Assembly: GCA_023388605.1 (NCBI GenBank)
Contig: JAEWFX010000062.1
Span: 1-54,205 of the forward strand
From: Bacillota bacterium
GTDB lineage: Bacteria; Bacillota; Clostridia; Saccharofermentanales; DTU023
DNA: 54,205 bases
Direction of reading: 5' to 3'
Shown here piece by piece: positions 42,195 to 50,982 of the stretch (position 1 is the stretch's first letter; every line of letters starts with the position of its first letter). Position numbers and translations under genes: made by a program. The notes below the pieces were generated by a model. It made no database searches. It was not told the DNA's origin and saw only the letters and a program-made list of their open reading frames with translations.

Positions 42195-43406
42195 ATGGAA
42201 TTAAGTGTTAGCGAAGCTGTTAAATTAGCTCGTAATACTATCGCCAGTCACCCTGATTTATCCCGCATGACAGTTACTGGTGAAGTATCAGGCTTTAAAC
42301 TATATAGCTCAGGTCATGCTTATTTTACTTTGAAAGACGCAGATGCATCAGTATCTTGTGTCATGTTCTCTTCTGTAGTAAATCAATATGAAAAGGTGCC
42401 TAAAAATGGCGATCTAATCAAGGTGCTCTGCAAGGCTGATCTCTATGTTTCCAGAGGGCAATTTCAATTGCAAATTTTTGGTTGGGAACCTGCAGGTGCA
42501 GGTGCCTACTACGAACAGTTTTTGCAATTACATAAATTTTATCAAGACAAGGGTTATTTTGATCCGCAGATTAAGAAGCAGTTACCTGCAATTATCAGAA
42601 GAGTTGGTGTGATAACTTCACCTAAAGGTGCAGTCATCCACGATATTCTGCGTACTTCTAAGCAGATTTTTGATGGAGTTAATATCCTCTTGTATCCAGT
42701 TACTGTACAAGGTGAAACAACGGCAGAAGAAGTTACCGAGGGTATTGAATATTTTAATAAAAAACAAAATGTAGACGTGATCATCGTAGCTCGTGGCGGC
42801 GGAAGCATGGAAGATCTCTGGCCCTTCAATCATCCTGACATCGTAGAAGCAGCATATAAATCTACTTTACCCATAATCAGTGCTGTAGGCCATGAGAGTG
42901 ATTTTCATCTCTTGGATTATGTAGCTGATTTTACTGCTGCAACACCTACGATGGCCGCTGATTTCTGCTGGTCTAATAATGCTTTGCAAGTTGAGGCTAT
43001 CTCAGATTTAGCAAGACGTTTACATCAGTGTGTATTGCAGTTTTTGCGGGTTGAGCAACAGCGCCTCGATTTAATAATCCATCGAAGCATGATTGATGAT
43101 CCCACTGCAGCAATTGATACCAGTCGTAAGCGATTAGAGGACTTAGATTGCAAGTTATCTAAGAATATTCTCAACTTGCTCGAAAGAGAAAAAACAGACT
43201 TAGATCATCTGAAATCTTTGTTGGAGAGCTTGAATCCCAGAGCTATTTTGCGACGTGGTTATGCCACTGTCAGCGACAGCACTGGTAAATTGATACAATC
43301 ATTAAGAGACTGGCAAAAATCTAAAAGTGACGAATTGACTATTGATTGGCATGATGGACGTATTGTGCTGATTGATTATCGAGTAAAGGATGGGAACAAA
43401 AAGTGA
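42195..43406 (+). CDS. xseA: Exodeoxyribonuclease VII large subunit
   Basis: XseA with XseB degrades single-stranded DNA from both ends. The 403-residue protein has an N-terminal OB fold (LSRMTVTGEVSGFKLYSSGH, VSCVMFSS), then the catalytic core with VGVITSPKGAVIHDIL, IIVARGGGSMEDLWPFN and PIISAVGHESDFHLLDYVAD, and a coiled-coil region for binding XseB. The ATG at 42195 follows GAGGTGG; the upstream GTG at 42189 is less likely. Confidence 0.96.
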   Translation: MELSVSEAVKLARNTIASHPDLSRMTVTGEVSGFKLYSSGHAYFTLKDADASVSCVMFSSVVNQYEKVPKNGDLIKVLCKADLYVSRGQFQLQIFGWEPAGAGAYYEQFLQLHKFYQDKGYFDPQIKKQLPAIIRRVGVITSPKGAVIHDILRTSKQIFDGVNILLYPVTVQGETTAEEVTEGIEYFNKKQNVDVIIVARGGGSMEDLWPFNHPDIVEAAYKSTLPIISAVGHESDFHLLDYVADFTAATPTMAADFCWSNNALQVEAISDLARRLHQCVLQFLRVEQQRLDLIIHRSMIDDPTAAIDTSRKRLEDLDCKLSKNILNLLEREKTDLDHLKSLLESLNPRAILRRGYATVSDSTGKLIQSLRDWQKSKSDELTIDWHDGRIVLIDYRVKDGNKK

Positions 43407-43636
43407 ATAAAAATTTTGAACAACCTGAGTCATATAAAGTAGCTATTGAACGCTTGCAAGAGATTGTAAATAGTTTAGAAGCTGGTGATCAGGACATAGA
43501 GACGGTATCAGATTTGTATCAAGAGGGAAAATTTCTAGCTGATTGGTGTAAACAGCAATTGAAATCAATCGAAGAACAGATCAAGATCGTCGATCCCAGC
43601 AGTGAAAACATTACAGATTTTGAATTGGGAATATAA
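43403..43636 (+). CDS. xseB: Exodeoxyribonuclease VII small subunit
   Basis: The 77-residue helical protein has the family block AIERLQEIVNSLEAGDQDIE and the later LYQEGKFLADWCKQQL. It binds the XseA coiled coil. It begins with GTG at 43403, overlapping the xseA stop by 4 bases; AAGGATGGG just upstream serves as ribosome site. The stop shares one base with ispA. Confidence 0.95.
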   Translation: MNKNFEQPESYKVAIERLQEIVNSLEAGDQDIETVSDLYQEGKFLADWCKQQLKSIEEQIKIVDPSSENITDFELGI

Positions 43637-44532
43637 TGAGTGATTTTCTGACGCTACAAAAAACCATTGAGTCAGAACTGCAGACAGTCCTAGCTGACTC
43701 TGATAATGTCGCTGTTAAATCAGCAAATTATTGTCTATTGATCGGCGGTAAGCGTCTGCGTCCAGTATTGATGTTGTCGGTAGCTGAGATGTTAGCGGTA
43801 GAACAAGCAGCTGTCATGCCCTTTGCCTTAGCTTTGGAGATGATCCATACATTTTCACTTATCCACGATGATCTGCCAGCCATTGATAATGACGATCTAC
43901 GGAGAGGCAATCCTACAAGCCATATCGTTTTCGGCGAAGCTCAAGCTATCTTAGGCGGTGATCTCTTACACAATTTTGCTTTTGAGTATATTACTGGCGC
44001 ATTGATGTCTAAGCCATTCACTGATGATAATCGATTGCTGTTTGCAGGAGTAGAAGCCCTGGCGTATCTCGCCCGTAAAAGCGGAAGTGAAGGGATGATT
44101 GTAGGCGAGAGCTTAGATGTCTCTACAGAGGGGGTCAAGAATAGTCAGGAGCTTTTGGACGAGATTCAGATATATAAAACTGGAGCCTTATTGGAAGTCG
44201 CTCTATGTCTACCTTTGATACTAGCTGGTATCGAAGATCACCGCGCCGAGTTGCTCAAAAAATATGCTGGTGTGATCGGACGTGCGTTTCAAATTAAAGA
44301 CGATATTTTAGATGAAACAGCGGATATAGAAGTTTTAGGAAAAAGTATTGGTAAGGATAAAAGAGACAATAAATTCACTTATGTGACTCTGTTAGGTTTG
44401 GATGGTGCCAAGCGAGCTCTTGCAGATTTGAAGCAACAAGCTGATAAGTATTTATCAGAACTCGAATTGGCAGGGCTGGATTGTCATAACTTATTTGAGT
44501 TAAATGAATTTTTGTACTTGAGAAATTATTAA
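43636..44532 (+). CDS. ispA: Farnesyl diphosphate synthase (trans-prenyltransferase)
   Basis: The enzyme condenses IPP with DMAPP and GPP to FPP, the substrate of UppS. The 298-residue protein shows GGKRLRPVL, the first Asp-rich motif DDLPAIDNDD (about 75-84) with the two Phe-type residues before it, GESLDVSTEG, and the second motif KDDILDETAD. Position between xseB and dxs is the conserved order. The start overlaps the xseB stop by one base. Confidence 0.95.
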   Translation: MSDFLTLQKTIESELQTVLADSDNVAVKSANYCLLIGGKRLRPVLMLSVAEMLAVEQAAVMPFALALEMIHTFSLIHDDLPAIDNDDLRRGNPTSHIVFGEAQAILGGDLLHNFAFEYITGALMSKPFTDDNRLLFAGVEALAYLARKSGSEGMIVGESLDVSTEGVKNSQELLDEIQIYKTGALLEVALCLPLILAGIEDHRAELLKKYAGVIGRAFQIKDDILDETADIEVLGKSIGKDKRDNKFTYVTLLGLDGAKRALADLKQQADKYLSELELAGLDCHNLFELNEFLYLRNY

Positions 44533-44540
44533 GGTGTATT

Positions 44541-46427
44541 TTGAGTAGAATTTTAGATCGTATAGAAAATACTGCAGATCTGCGTAGGCTAGATGAAACT
44601 GAGCTCACGCAATTATGTCAAGAAATTCGTGAGGAGATCATCAACACTGTATCTCAGACGGGTGGACATCTAGGCTCAAACTTAGGTGTAGTAGAGTTAA
44701 CCATAGCGATACTGCTGGAGTTTGATTGTCCACTAGATCAAGTTGTATTCGATGTAGGACATCAATGTTATACCTGGAAACTTTTGACTGGCAGGAAGGA
44801 TAAATTTGCTAGCCTACGTCAAGCAGGTGGTCTTTCAGGCTTTCCTAAGACTACTGAGAGCGAGTTCGATTGCTTCAATACAGGACATTCTTCTACATCG
44901 ATCTCTGCAGCGATCGGTATGGCCAGAGCTAATCGTTTGCGAGGCATAGACCAAAAGGTCATCGCCATCATCGGCGATGGAGCTCTGACTGGAGGTATGT
45001 CTTTTGAAGCCTTAAATGATCTATCTCAACAACGTGAAAACGTCTTGATTATCATCAATGACAACCAGATGTCCATCGATCACAATGTGGGAGGTCTAGC
45101 TCGTCACCTAGATCAAATGCGTGCAACTCCTCGCTATAATGAAATGAAAACCAATTGGATTTTGCGTCTGCGCAAGCTGCCTGTTTTTGGTAAGATTTTT
45201 CTCAAGATAACACGAGGTATTAAACGTTGGCTGCGTCGTAATCTCTTCAAAGATCGTGGAATATTTGAAAAACTGGGACTAAAGTATTTTGGTCCTGTCA
45301 ACGGCCATAATCTCACTGAGTTGCGTAAGTATTTTCACAATATCAAAAGACTGAAGCGTCCTACAATATTACATTGCACAACCATCAAGGGATATGGTTA
45401 TCACTTCGCTGAGAACACACCCGAAAAATATCACGGTGTTTCGCCTTTTGAGATCGAAAAAGGTGTATGTAGCAACGGTGTTTGCAAACCTACTTACTCT
45501 GCTTTGATCGGTGATAATATGTGTAAATTAGCTGCAGAAGACAAAACTGTTGTCGCCATCACTGCTGCGATGATGCAGGGAACAGGTCTCACGAAATTTG
45601 CCAAACAATATCCAGATCGCTTTTTTGATGTCGGCATCGCTGAACAGCACGCTGTCACTTTGGCTGCTGGTATGGCCAGAGGCGGATTAAAACCTTTTGT
45701 CGCCATCTACAGTACCTTCGCTCAACGTGCAATGGATCAGATTATCCATGATGTATGTCTTCAGAATCTGCCGGTAACTTTTCTGATTGACCGTGCTGGA
45801 GCTGTCTCTGCTGATGGAGACACGCATCAAGGCTATTACGATATGGCATTTTTGTCATCTTTGCCACACATTAGTCTCTTTTCGCCAGTAACAGAGAAAG
45901 ATTTAGAGTGCATAATGAGTTATGCGAAGTCAGCTGATAAGCCGGTTGCTATCCGCTATCCGCGTTCTACAGTAGTAGAATGTGGTGATAAATTAGCTGA
46001 TTTAAACGCTGACAATTTATTGTCAGTGCGCAGAGTGGTTGAGAATGAGGGTAAACTTGTCGTGATCGCTATCGGTGTATTGGTAGAAAAGTGTTTGGAA
46101 GCATACGAGCAATTAACTGAGGAACAGAAGCAGAAGGTATCTATTCTCAACTTAGTTAATCTCACTTTGTCTGAAGATCAGATCAGAGAATTGCATTCAT
46201 TGATTTTAGCTGCTGATCAGACTTTGATCTTAGAAGACGGAGCCATCGATGGCGGCATCGGACAGCAGTTACAATACGCTCTGCGTGATCTTGATTGTAG
46301 TTGGGAGATTTTAGGTTTAACTGATCTAACTGCTGATCAGGCATCACGTGATCAATTATTGGAAGCCGCAGGTTTAAACACTGACAATATTCGAAAAAAA
46401 CTGGAAGGAGCGATTGCAGGTGCCTAG
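44541..46427 (+). CDS. dxs: 1-deoxy-D-xylulose-5-phosphate synthase
   Basis: Dxs joins pyruvate and glyceraldehyde 3-phosphate with thiamine diphosphate, the first MEP step. The 628-residue protein has GGHLGSNLGVVELTIAIL, GHQCYTWKLLTGR, the ThDP site GDGALTGGMSFEALND, NDNQMSIDHNVGG, and the C-terminal transketolase parts VGIAEQHAVTLAAGMA and DRAGAVSADGDTHQGYYDMA. It begins with TTG at 44541, 4 bases after AAGGTG; no better start exists. The stop overlaps nadK by 8 bases. Confidence 0.97.
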   Translation: MSRILDRIENTADLRRLDETELTQLCQEIREEIINTVSQTGGHLGSNLGVVELTIAILLEFDCPLDQVVFDVGHQCYTWKLLTGRKDKFASLRQAGGLSGFPKTTESEFDCFNTGHSSTSISAAIGMARANRLRGIDQKVIAIIGDGALTGGMSFEALNDLSQQRENVLIIINDNQMSIDHNVGGLARHLDQMRATPRYNEMKTNWILRLRKLPVFGKIFLKITRGIKRWLRRNLFKDRGIFEKLGLKYFGPVNGHNLTELRKYFHNIKRLKRPTILHCTTIKGYGYHFAENTPEKYHGVSPFEIEKGVCSNGVCKPTYSALIGDNMCKLAAEDKTVVAITAAMMQGTGLTKFAKQYPDRFFDVGIAEQHAVTLAAGMARGGLKPFVAIYSTFAQRAMDQIIHDVCLQNLPVTFLIDRAGAVSADGDTHQGYYDMAFLSSLPHISLFSPVTEKDLECIMSYAKSADKPVAIRYPRSTVVECGDKLADLNADNLLSVRRVVENEGKLVVIAIGVLVEKCLEAYEQLTEEQKQKVSILNLVNLTLSEDQIRELHSLILAADQTLILEDGAIDGGIGQQLQYALRDLDCSWEILGLTDLTADQASRDQLLEAAGLNTDNIRKKLEGAIAGA

Positions 46428-47313
46428 AAAGATCGGTATCTTCATCAACCCACAGCGTGATCCTGGGTTGCGGGTCACTGAGCAACTGCTCAAGGAAATA
46501 CAGAGGCAGGGAGTACAGGCCATCTTAGAGCGAGAACAAGTACTAGAATTCTCTGATTTCAATGAGCGTATTCAAGTTTTAGAGTGCTTGTTCAGCTATG
46601 GCTCCTTCAAAGAGTGTGAACTTTTGATCTGTCTTGGTGGCGATGGAACATTCTTATCAGCTGCCCACTACGCCAGTGCAGAAGATCTACCAGTTATCGG
46701 CATCAATTTAGGCAGTGTCGGCTTTTTGCCATCGGTTCAAATAGATGAGATCGATAGTATGGTAAGTCAATTAGTCAACGGCCAATATACCTGTGAAAAA
46801 CGCATGTTGCTATCAGTTACACACCTAGATGCAGATAAAAAGGAGAAGGGCAGATATAGAGCTCTGAATGATGCTGTGATTTCACGTGGAGGTTACTCAC
46901 GCATTCTGACTACAGATCTCTTGATAGATGGCAAGCACATCGAGCGCATACCAGCTGACGGACTGATTGTAGCTACTCCTACAGGATCCACAGCCTACAG
47001 TCTATCCAGTGGTGGACCCATAACACATCCTCAGTTAGAAGTATTGTTGATCACACCTATCAGTCCACACACACTGCACAATCGTTCTTATGTCACCTGT
47101 CCTAACTCTGTCGTGCAGCTCAACATACTCGAATATCCCTATCCGGTAGCCTTGACCATAGATGGACGCATTTCCCGCATAGTAGAGACAGGAGATTGTA
47201 TAATGATCACCAAAGATGAACACTATGCTACTTTTGTCCGTCTAGGTGAAGATAAATTTTTCAGCGAATTACCGAAGAAGATTCAATTGCGTGGTATACC
47301 TTATTCTGGCTAG
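46420..47313 (+). CDS. nadK: NAD kinase
   Basis: NAD kinase phosphorylates NAD to NADP. The 297-residue protein has the GGDGTFLSAA active-site motif (about 72-81), NLGSVGFL and DGLIVATPTGSTAYSLSSGG (about 173-192). GTG at 46420 is chosen because GGAG at 46407-46410 is 9 bases before it; a TTG at 46414 is also possible. It supplies NADP needed by Dxr. It sits where many Firmicutes have tlyA and argR between dxs and recN; those two are absent here. Confidence 0.95.
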   Translation: MPRKIGIFINPQRDPGLRVTEQLLKEIQRQGVQAILEREQVLEFSDFNERIQVLECLFSYGSFKECELLICLGGDGTFLSAAHYASAEDLPVIGINLGSVGFLPSVQIDEIDSMVSQLVNGQYTCEKRMLLSVTHLDADKKEKGRYRALNDAVISRGGYSRILTTDLLIDGKHIERIPADGLIVATPTGSTAYSLSSGGPITHPQLEVLLITPISPHTLHNRSYVTCPNSVVQLNILEYPYPVALTIDGRISRIVETGDCIMITKDEHYATFVRLGEDKFFSELPKKIQLRGIPYSG

Positions 47314-47315
47314 CT

Positions 47316-48941
47316 ATGTTAGAGAGATTAGAGATTAAAGACTTTGCTTTATTGCGTCAGGCAGATTTCAATCCTGGCAGGGGACTCATCGTAATCAGCG
47401 GTGAAACCGGTGCTGGTAAATCTTTGCTGCTCGATGCGATCGGATCATTGACTGGCAAGAGGGTCAATAAAGACGTTATCGCCAGTGACAGTGAACGTGC
47501 ACAGATAGAAGCTCTCTTCTTTGACGGTGAGAACGAATTGTTGATCTCCAGACAAATAAAGGCTGATGGCAGAAGCGTTGCTCATATCGATGGTCACCTG
47601 GTTACGATTGCCCAGCTCAAAGAAAAAACACAGAAAATACTCGGCATTCACGGACAACACGAACAGCAACAGATTTTTGATGCCAAGAAACACGGTCAGA
47701 TCCTAGATAATTATATCGGCGATAGCATACAAGCACTCCTAGTAGCCTGGCGTAGCACTCTAGCAGATAGAAGGCAGATTGCAAGTGAGATCAAGCGTCT
47801 GGGTATCAGCCCTAAGCAACGTGAACGTCGTCTTGATTGGTTGGAATATAGTATTCAAGAGATTGAGGAAGCAGAGCTTAATCCTGACAGCGAAACTAGT
47901 ATCCTTTCTCGTATCGAAGAATTATCGAATGCTGAAGAATATGCCAGTAATCTCATTGATTGTTGTAATTATCTGTACGCAGAAGACAATGACCCCATAG
48001 ATCAATTGTCTAGAGCTTATACACATCTACAGGATATAGCTGACAGCGATGTCGAAATAGCTGAGATTAGGAGTGAGTTCGCACAGATAATCGATAGATT
48101 ACGCGATATGAGATCCACACTTCATAATTGTGTTGAGCGTGTAGATTATCGACCACAAGAACTAGCAGAACTAAATGATAAATTAGATCAAATTGCAGAG
48201 CTTTGTCGTAAACATGGACCTAAGCTGAGCGATGTTATAGCAAACCTCGCGGCTTATCGAGCTGAGCGCGATGAGTTGGTAGCCAGTGAAGAGGTCTTGC
48301 AACAGAAGATAAAAGAACTGAAAAGATTGGATCGTGAGCTCTCGCAGATCTCAGATCAATTGCACAGTATGCGTATAGAATATGGCATCTCTTTATCAGA
48401 GAAAATCGAGAAGGCTGTATCAGAGTTAGGCATGTCAGCGGTACAATTCGCAGTCGACTGTAAGTTGCCCTCTGCTGATGAAAAGATTGTCAATTATGAT
48501 AATGGCAGAGATACTGTGGAGTTCTTGATATCTACCAATGTCGGCGAAGCCTTAAAGCCATTAGCTAAGATCGCTTCTGGTGGTGAAGCTTCTCGTCTGC
48601 TTTTGGCAATTAAATCGATTATAGCTGATGCAGAAGGACTAGATGTCTTGATCTTCGATGAGATAGATACTGGTATCAGTGGAGAAGCGGCAGTCAAAGT
48701 CGCTCGCATGTTAAAACTATTGTCTAAAGACCGTCAGGTGTTGTGCGTATCTCACATGGCTCAGGTTGCAGCCTTAGCTGACGAACACTGGTTGATACAC
48801 AAAGAGGTGGAAGACGGTAAGACGACCACACATCTACGCAAATTAAGCCGTGAAGAACGAACTGAAGAGGTGACTAGATTATTAGCAGTAGATGAAGCAG
48901 AAGCACGTAATTTGGCAGAAAGTTTGTTGAGAGAATGTTGA
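47316..48941 (+). CDS. recN: DNA repair protein RecN
   Basis: RecN is an SMC-like ATPase recruited to double-strand breaks. The 541-residue protein has Walker A (ISGETGAGKSLLLDAIG, about 28-44), a coiled-coil middle (about 150-360), and the ABC signature IASGGEASRLLLAIKSI plus Walker B LIFDEIDTGISGEAA near the C-terminus. It is slightly shorter than usual (550-575). The start is 2 bases after nadK and the stop overlaps the next gene by 7 bases. Confidence 0.97.
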   Translation: MLERLEIKDFALLRQADFNPGRGLIVISGETGAGKSLLLDAIGSLTGKRVNKDVIASDSERAQIEALFFDGENELLISRQIKADGRSVAHIDGHLVTIAQLKEKTQKILGIHGQHEQQQIFDAKKHGQILDNYIGDSIQALLVAWRSTLADRRQIASEIKRLGISPKQRERRLDWLEYSIQEIEEAELNPDSETSILSRIEELSNAEEYASNLIDCCNYLYAEDNDPIDQLSRAYTHLQDIADSDVEIAEIRSEFAQIIDRLRDMRSTLHNCVERVDYRPQELAELNDKLDQIAELCRKHGPKLSDVIANLAAYRAERDELVASEEVLQQKIKELKRLDRELSQISDQLHSMRIEYGISLSEKIEKAVSELGMSAVQFAVDCKLPSADEKIVNYDNGRDTVEFLISTNVGEALKPLAKIASGGEASRLLLAIKSIIADAEGLDVLIFDEIDTGISGEAAVKVARMLKLLSKDRQVLCVSHMAQVAALADEHWLIHKEVEDGKTTTHLRKLSREERTEEVTRLLAVDEAEARNLAESLLREC

Positions 48942-49867
48942 TAAAGCTTTTAATTGAATCATTTAAATTTAGCAAATTACAATCAGAGCGTTTTTTTCGC
49001 TTGCTCTTTGTATTGTTGATAGCCTGGCAATTCGGTATAAATTATCTATTCGAAAATTATTTACCTGCAGATGTAATGTCATTTTCCACAGCTTTTGATA
49101 TCAAAAAAATCTATGCTTTAGGATTGATGATCTTATCTCTTATTATTAGCCTCTTTATTTCCATACTTTATTCTGGCGTTTTGATCAAAGAAATTCGTAT
49201 CAAAAATAAAGGTGTGGATGTATATAAAAATTTATCTACCAACGTCTTGATGATGCCATTGAGCGAACGCAGCAAAGAAGATCAAGAGTATCTACAAAAA
49301 TTATTTAAACTGATACAGATGACTCCAGAAGAACGCACAGAAGCTCGTATTCTCAGGAGTTTGCAAAATAAGCAAAGTGATGTAGAGGAGGATTGGTCAG
49401 CAACAAATAAAAGTGTGATTCTGAGTAAGAAATCGCAACGTAGTATCTTTTGCAGAACAGCTCTGCAATTGATCAAAAAATCATTGCTTATTATGTTGTT
49501 TTTCTTGACGATGTTCTTTGCTATGCTAGTTTCTGCACCGCTGTTATTTCTTATAGGTTTCGTATATATATTCACCTTCTGTTTTGTGCCTATCCTATTA
49601 GTTGCAGAAAATAAAAGTTTAAGAGAAGCATTTCGCTTGTCCAAACAATACACTGATGGCAATCGTCTAAAAATCTTTGTGATCACTATTTTTCAGACAT
49701 CGTTATTGTTGAACATCAATTACTTACTCGATATTTTATTTACCAATTTCTATGCAGTAGCTATTACTGCTGGTCTGCTAATGGCGATCGAGACTTTTGC
49801 TCGCGGAAGATTATTCGGACTTTTATACTTATTGTTAGCTGACAAAAAACCAATTATTCCAAATTAG
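48935..49867 (+). CDS. Multi-pass membrane protein of unknown function
   Basis: The 310-residue protein has membrane segments near residues 23-42 and 58-85, a hydrophilic central loop (about 90-180) rich in Lys, Glu and Arg, then more segments (about 185-215, 215-235, 260-290). No catalytic motif or recognised family is visible. The start overlaps recN by 7 bases, and prfB starts 7 bases after the stop, so it is embedded in a housekeeping operon. It occupies the place where sporulating relatives have spoIVB and spo0A. Confidence 0.8.
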   Translation: MLIKLLIESFKFSKLQSERFFRLLFVLLIAWQFGINYLFENYLPADVMSFSTAFDIKKIYALGLMILSLIISLFISILYSGVLIKEIRIKNKGVDVYKNLSTNVLMMPLSERSKEDQEYLQKLFKLIQMTPEERTEARILRSLQNKQSDVEEDWSATNKSVILSKKSQRSIFCRTALQLIKKSLLIMLFFLTMFFAMLVSAPLLFLIGFVYIFTFCFVPILLVAENKSLREAFRLSKQYTDGNRLKIFVITIFQTSLLLNINYLLDILFTNFYAVAITAGLLMAIETFARGRLFGLLYLLLADKKPIIPN

Positions 49868-49874
49868 GGTACAT

Positions 49875-50975
49875 ATGTTTGAATTTGATGAACTTAGACA
49901 GAGAGTAGATAGTTACCAAGAACCATTGGAGGAATTAAATAAGTCCTTACACCTCGAGCAGGCAAAAGAACGAATTTCTGAACTCGAGGCTATATCCGCT
50001 GAACCAGATTTTTGGACTGATGCCGAAAAAGCGACGCGCCTTCAACAAGAATTAAAAGGTTTACAGGACAAAATTACCGAATTCAAAGCGTTGACAGATC
50101 TAGTTGATGATCTAAAAGTGATAATCGAGTTGGGGGATGAAGCAGAAGATACCAGTGTTATCTCAGATATAGAGAGTGATCTCACTAAGTTGGAGACATT
50201 GTACGAAAATCTCCGTCTCAAAACTCTGTTTGTGGGTGAGCATGACAAAGCCGATGCCATCATCACTCTGCATGCTGGTGCCGGTGGCACCGAAGCGCAG
50301 GATTGGGTCAGCATGCTCTTTCGTATGTACCAGCGCTTTGCTGAAGCTCATGACTTTAAGTGCACAGTACTCGATTATCTTGACGGTGACGAAGCAGGCA
50401 TCAAAAATGTATCGCTAAAAGTAGAAGGTGAAAATGCTTACGGATATCTCCGTTCTGAGCATGGAGTTCATAGGCTTGTGCGTATTTCTCCTTTTGATGC
50501 TTCTGGTCGACGACACACATCTTTTGCTTCAGCAGAAGTTATGCCTGTGATCGATCATGAAATTGAGATCACCATCAATCCTGATGATTTGCGTATCGAT
50601 TACTATCGTGCTTCCGGTGCGGGCGGTCAGCACGTCAACAAGACTTCCTCGGCTGTGCGTATCACTCATATCCCTACTGGTGTAGTTTGTGCCTGCCAGA
50701 ATGAGCGTTCACAGAGCATGAATCGCGAAACAGCGATGAGCATGTTGAAAGCTAAACTGTATACCTTGGCTCAACAAGCTCATATGGAAAAGATAGAAGA
50801 TCTCAAAGGTGAGCAATTAGAGATAGGTTGGGGCAGTCAGATCCGCTCTTATGTTTTCTGTCCATATACGAAGGTGAAAGATCATCGTTCAGAGTATGAG
50901 ACATCAGATGTCAGCTCGGTTATGGATGGAGATTTAGATCCCTTTATCACCGCTTATTTATCGATGTCTGATTGA
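49875..50975 (+). CDS. prfB: Peptide chain release factor 2, no programmed frameshift
   Basis: RF2 ends translation at UAA and UGA. The 366-residue protein has the SPF codon-recognition tripeptide (VRISPFDASGRR, about 204-206) and the GGQ motif (RASGAGGQHVNKTSSAVR, about 247-249) for peptide release. Many prfB genes carry an in-frame UGA near codon 25 that needs a +1 frameshift. Here the reading frame is continuous through that place (EELNKSLHLEQAKERI), so self-regulation by frameshifting is absent. Confidence 0.97.
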   Translation: MFEFDELRQRVDSYQEPLEELNKSLHLEQAKERISELEAISAEPDFWTDAEKATRLQQELKGLQDKITEFKALTDLVDDLKVIIELGDEAEDTSVISDIESDLTKLETLYENLRLKTLFVGEHDKADAIITLHAGAGGTEAQDWVSMLFRMYQRFAEAHDFKCTVLDYLDGDEAGIKNVSLKVEGENAYGYLRSEHGVHRLVRISPFDASGRRHTSFASAEVMPVIDHEIEITINPDDLRIDYYRASGAGGQHVNKTSSAVRITHIPTGVVCACQNERSQSMNRETAMSMLKAKLYTLAQQAHMEKIEDLKGEQLEIGWGSQIRSYVFCPYTKVKDHRSEYETSDVSSVMDGDLDPFITAYLSMSD

Positions 50976-50982
50976 GGTCACC

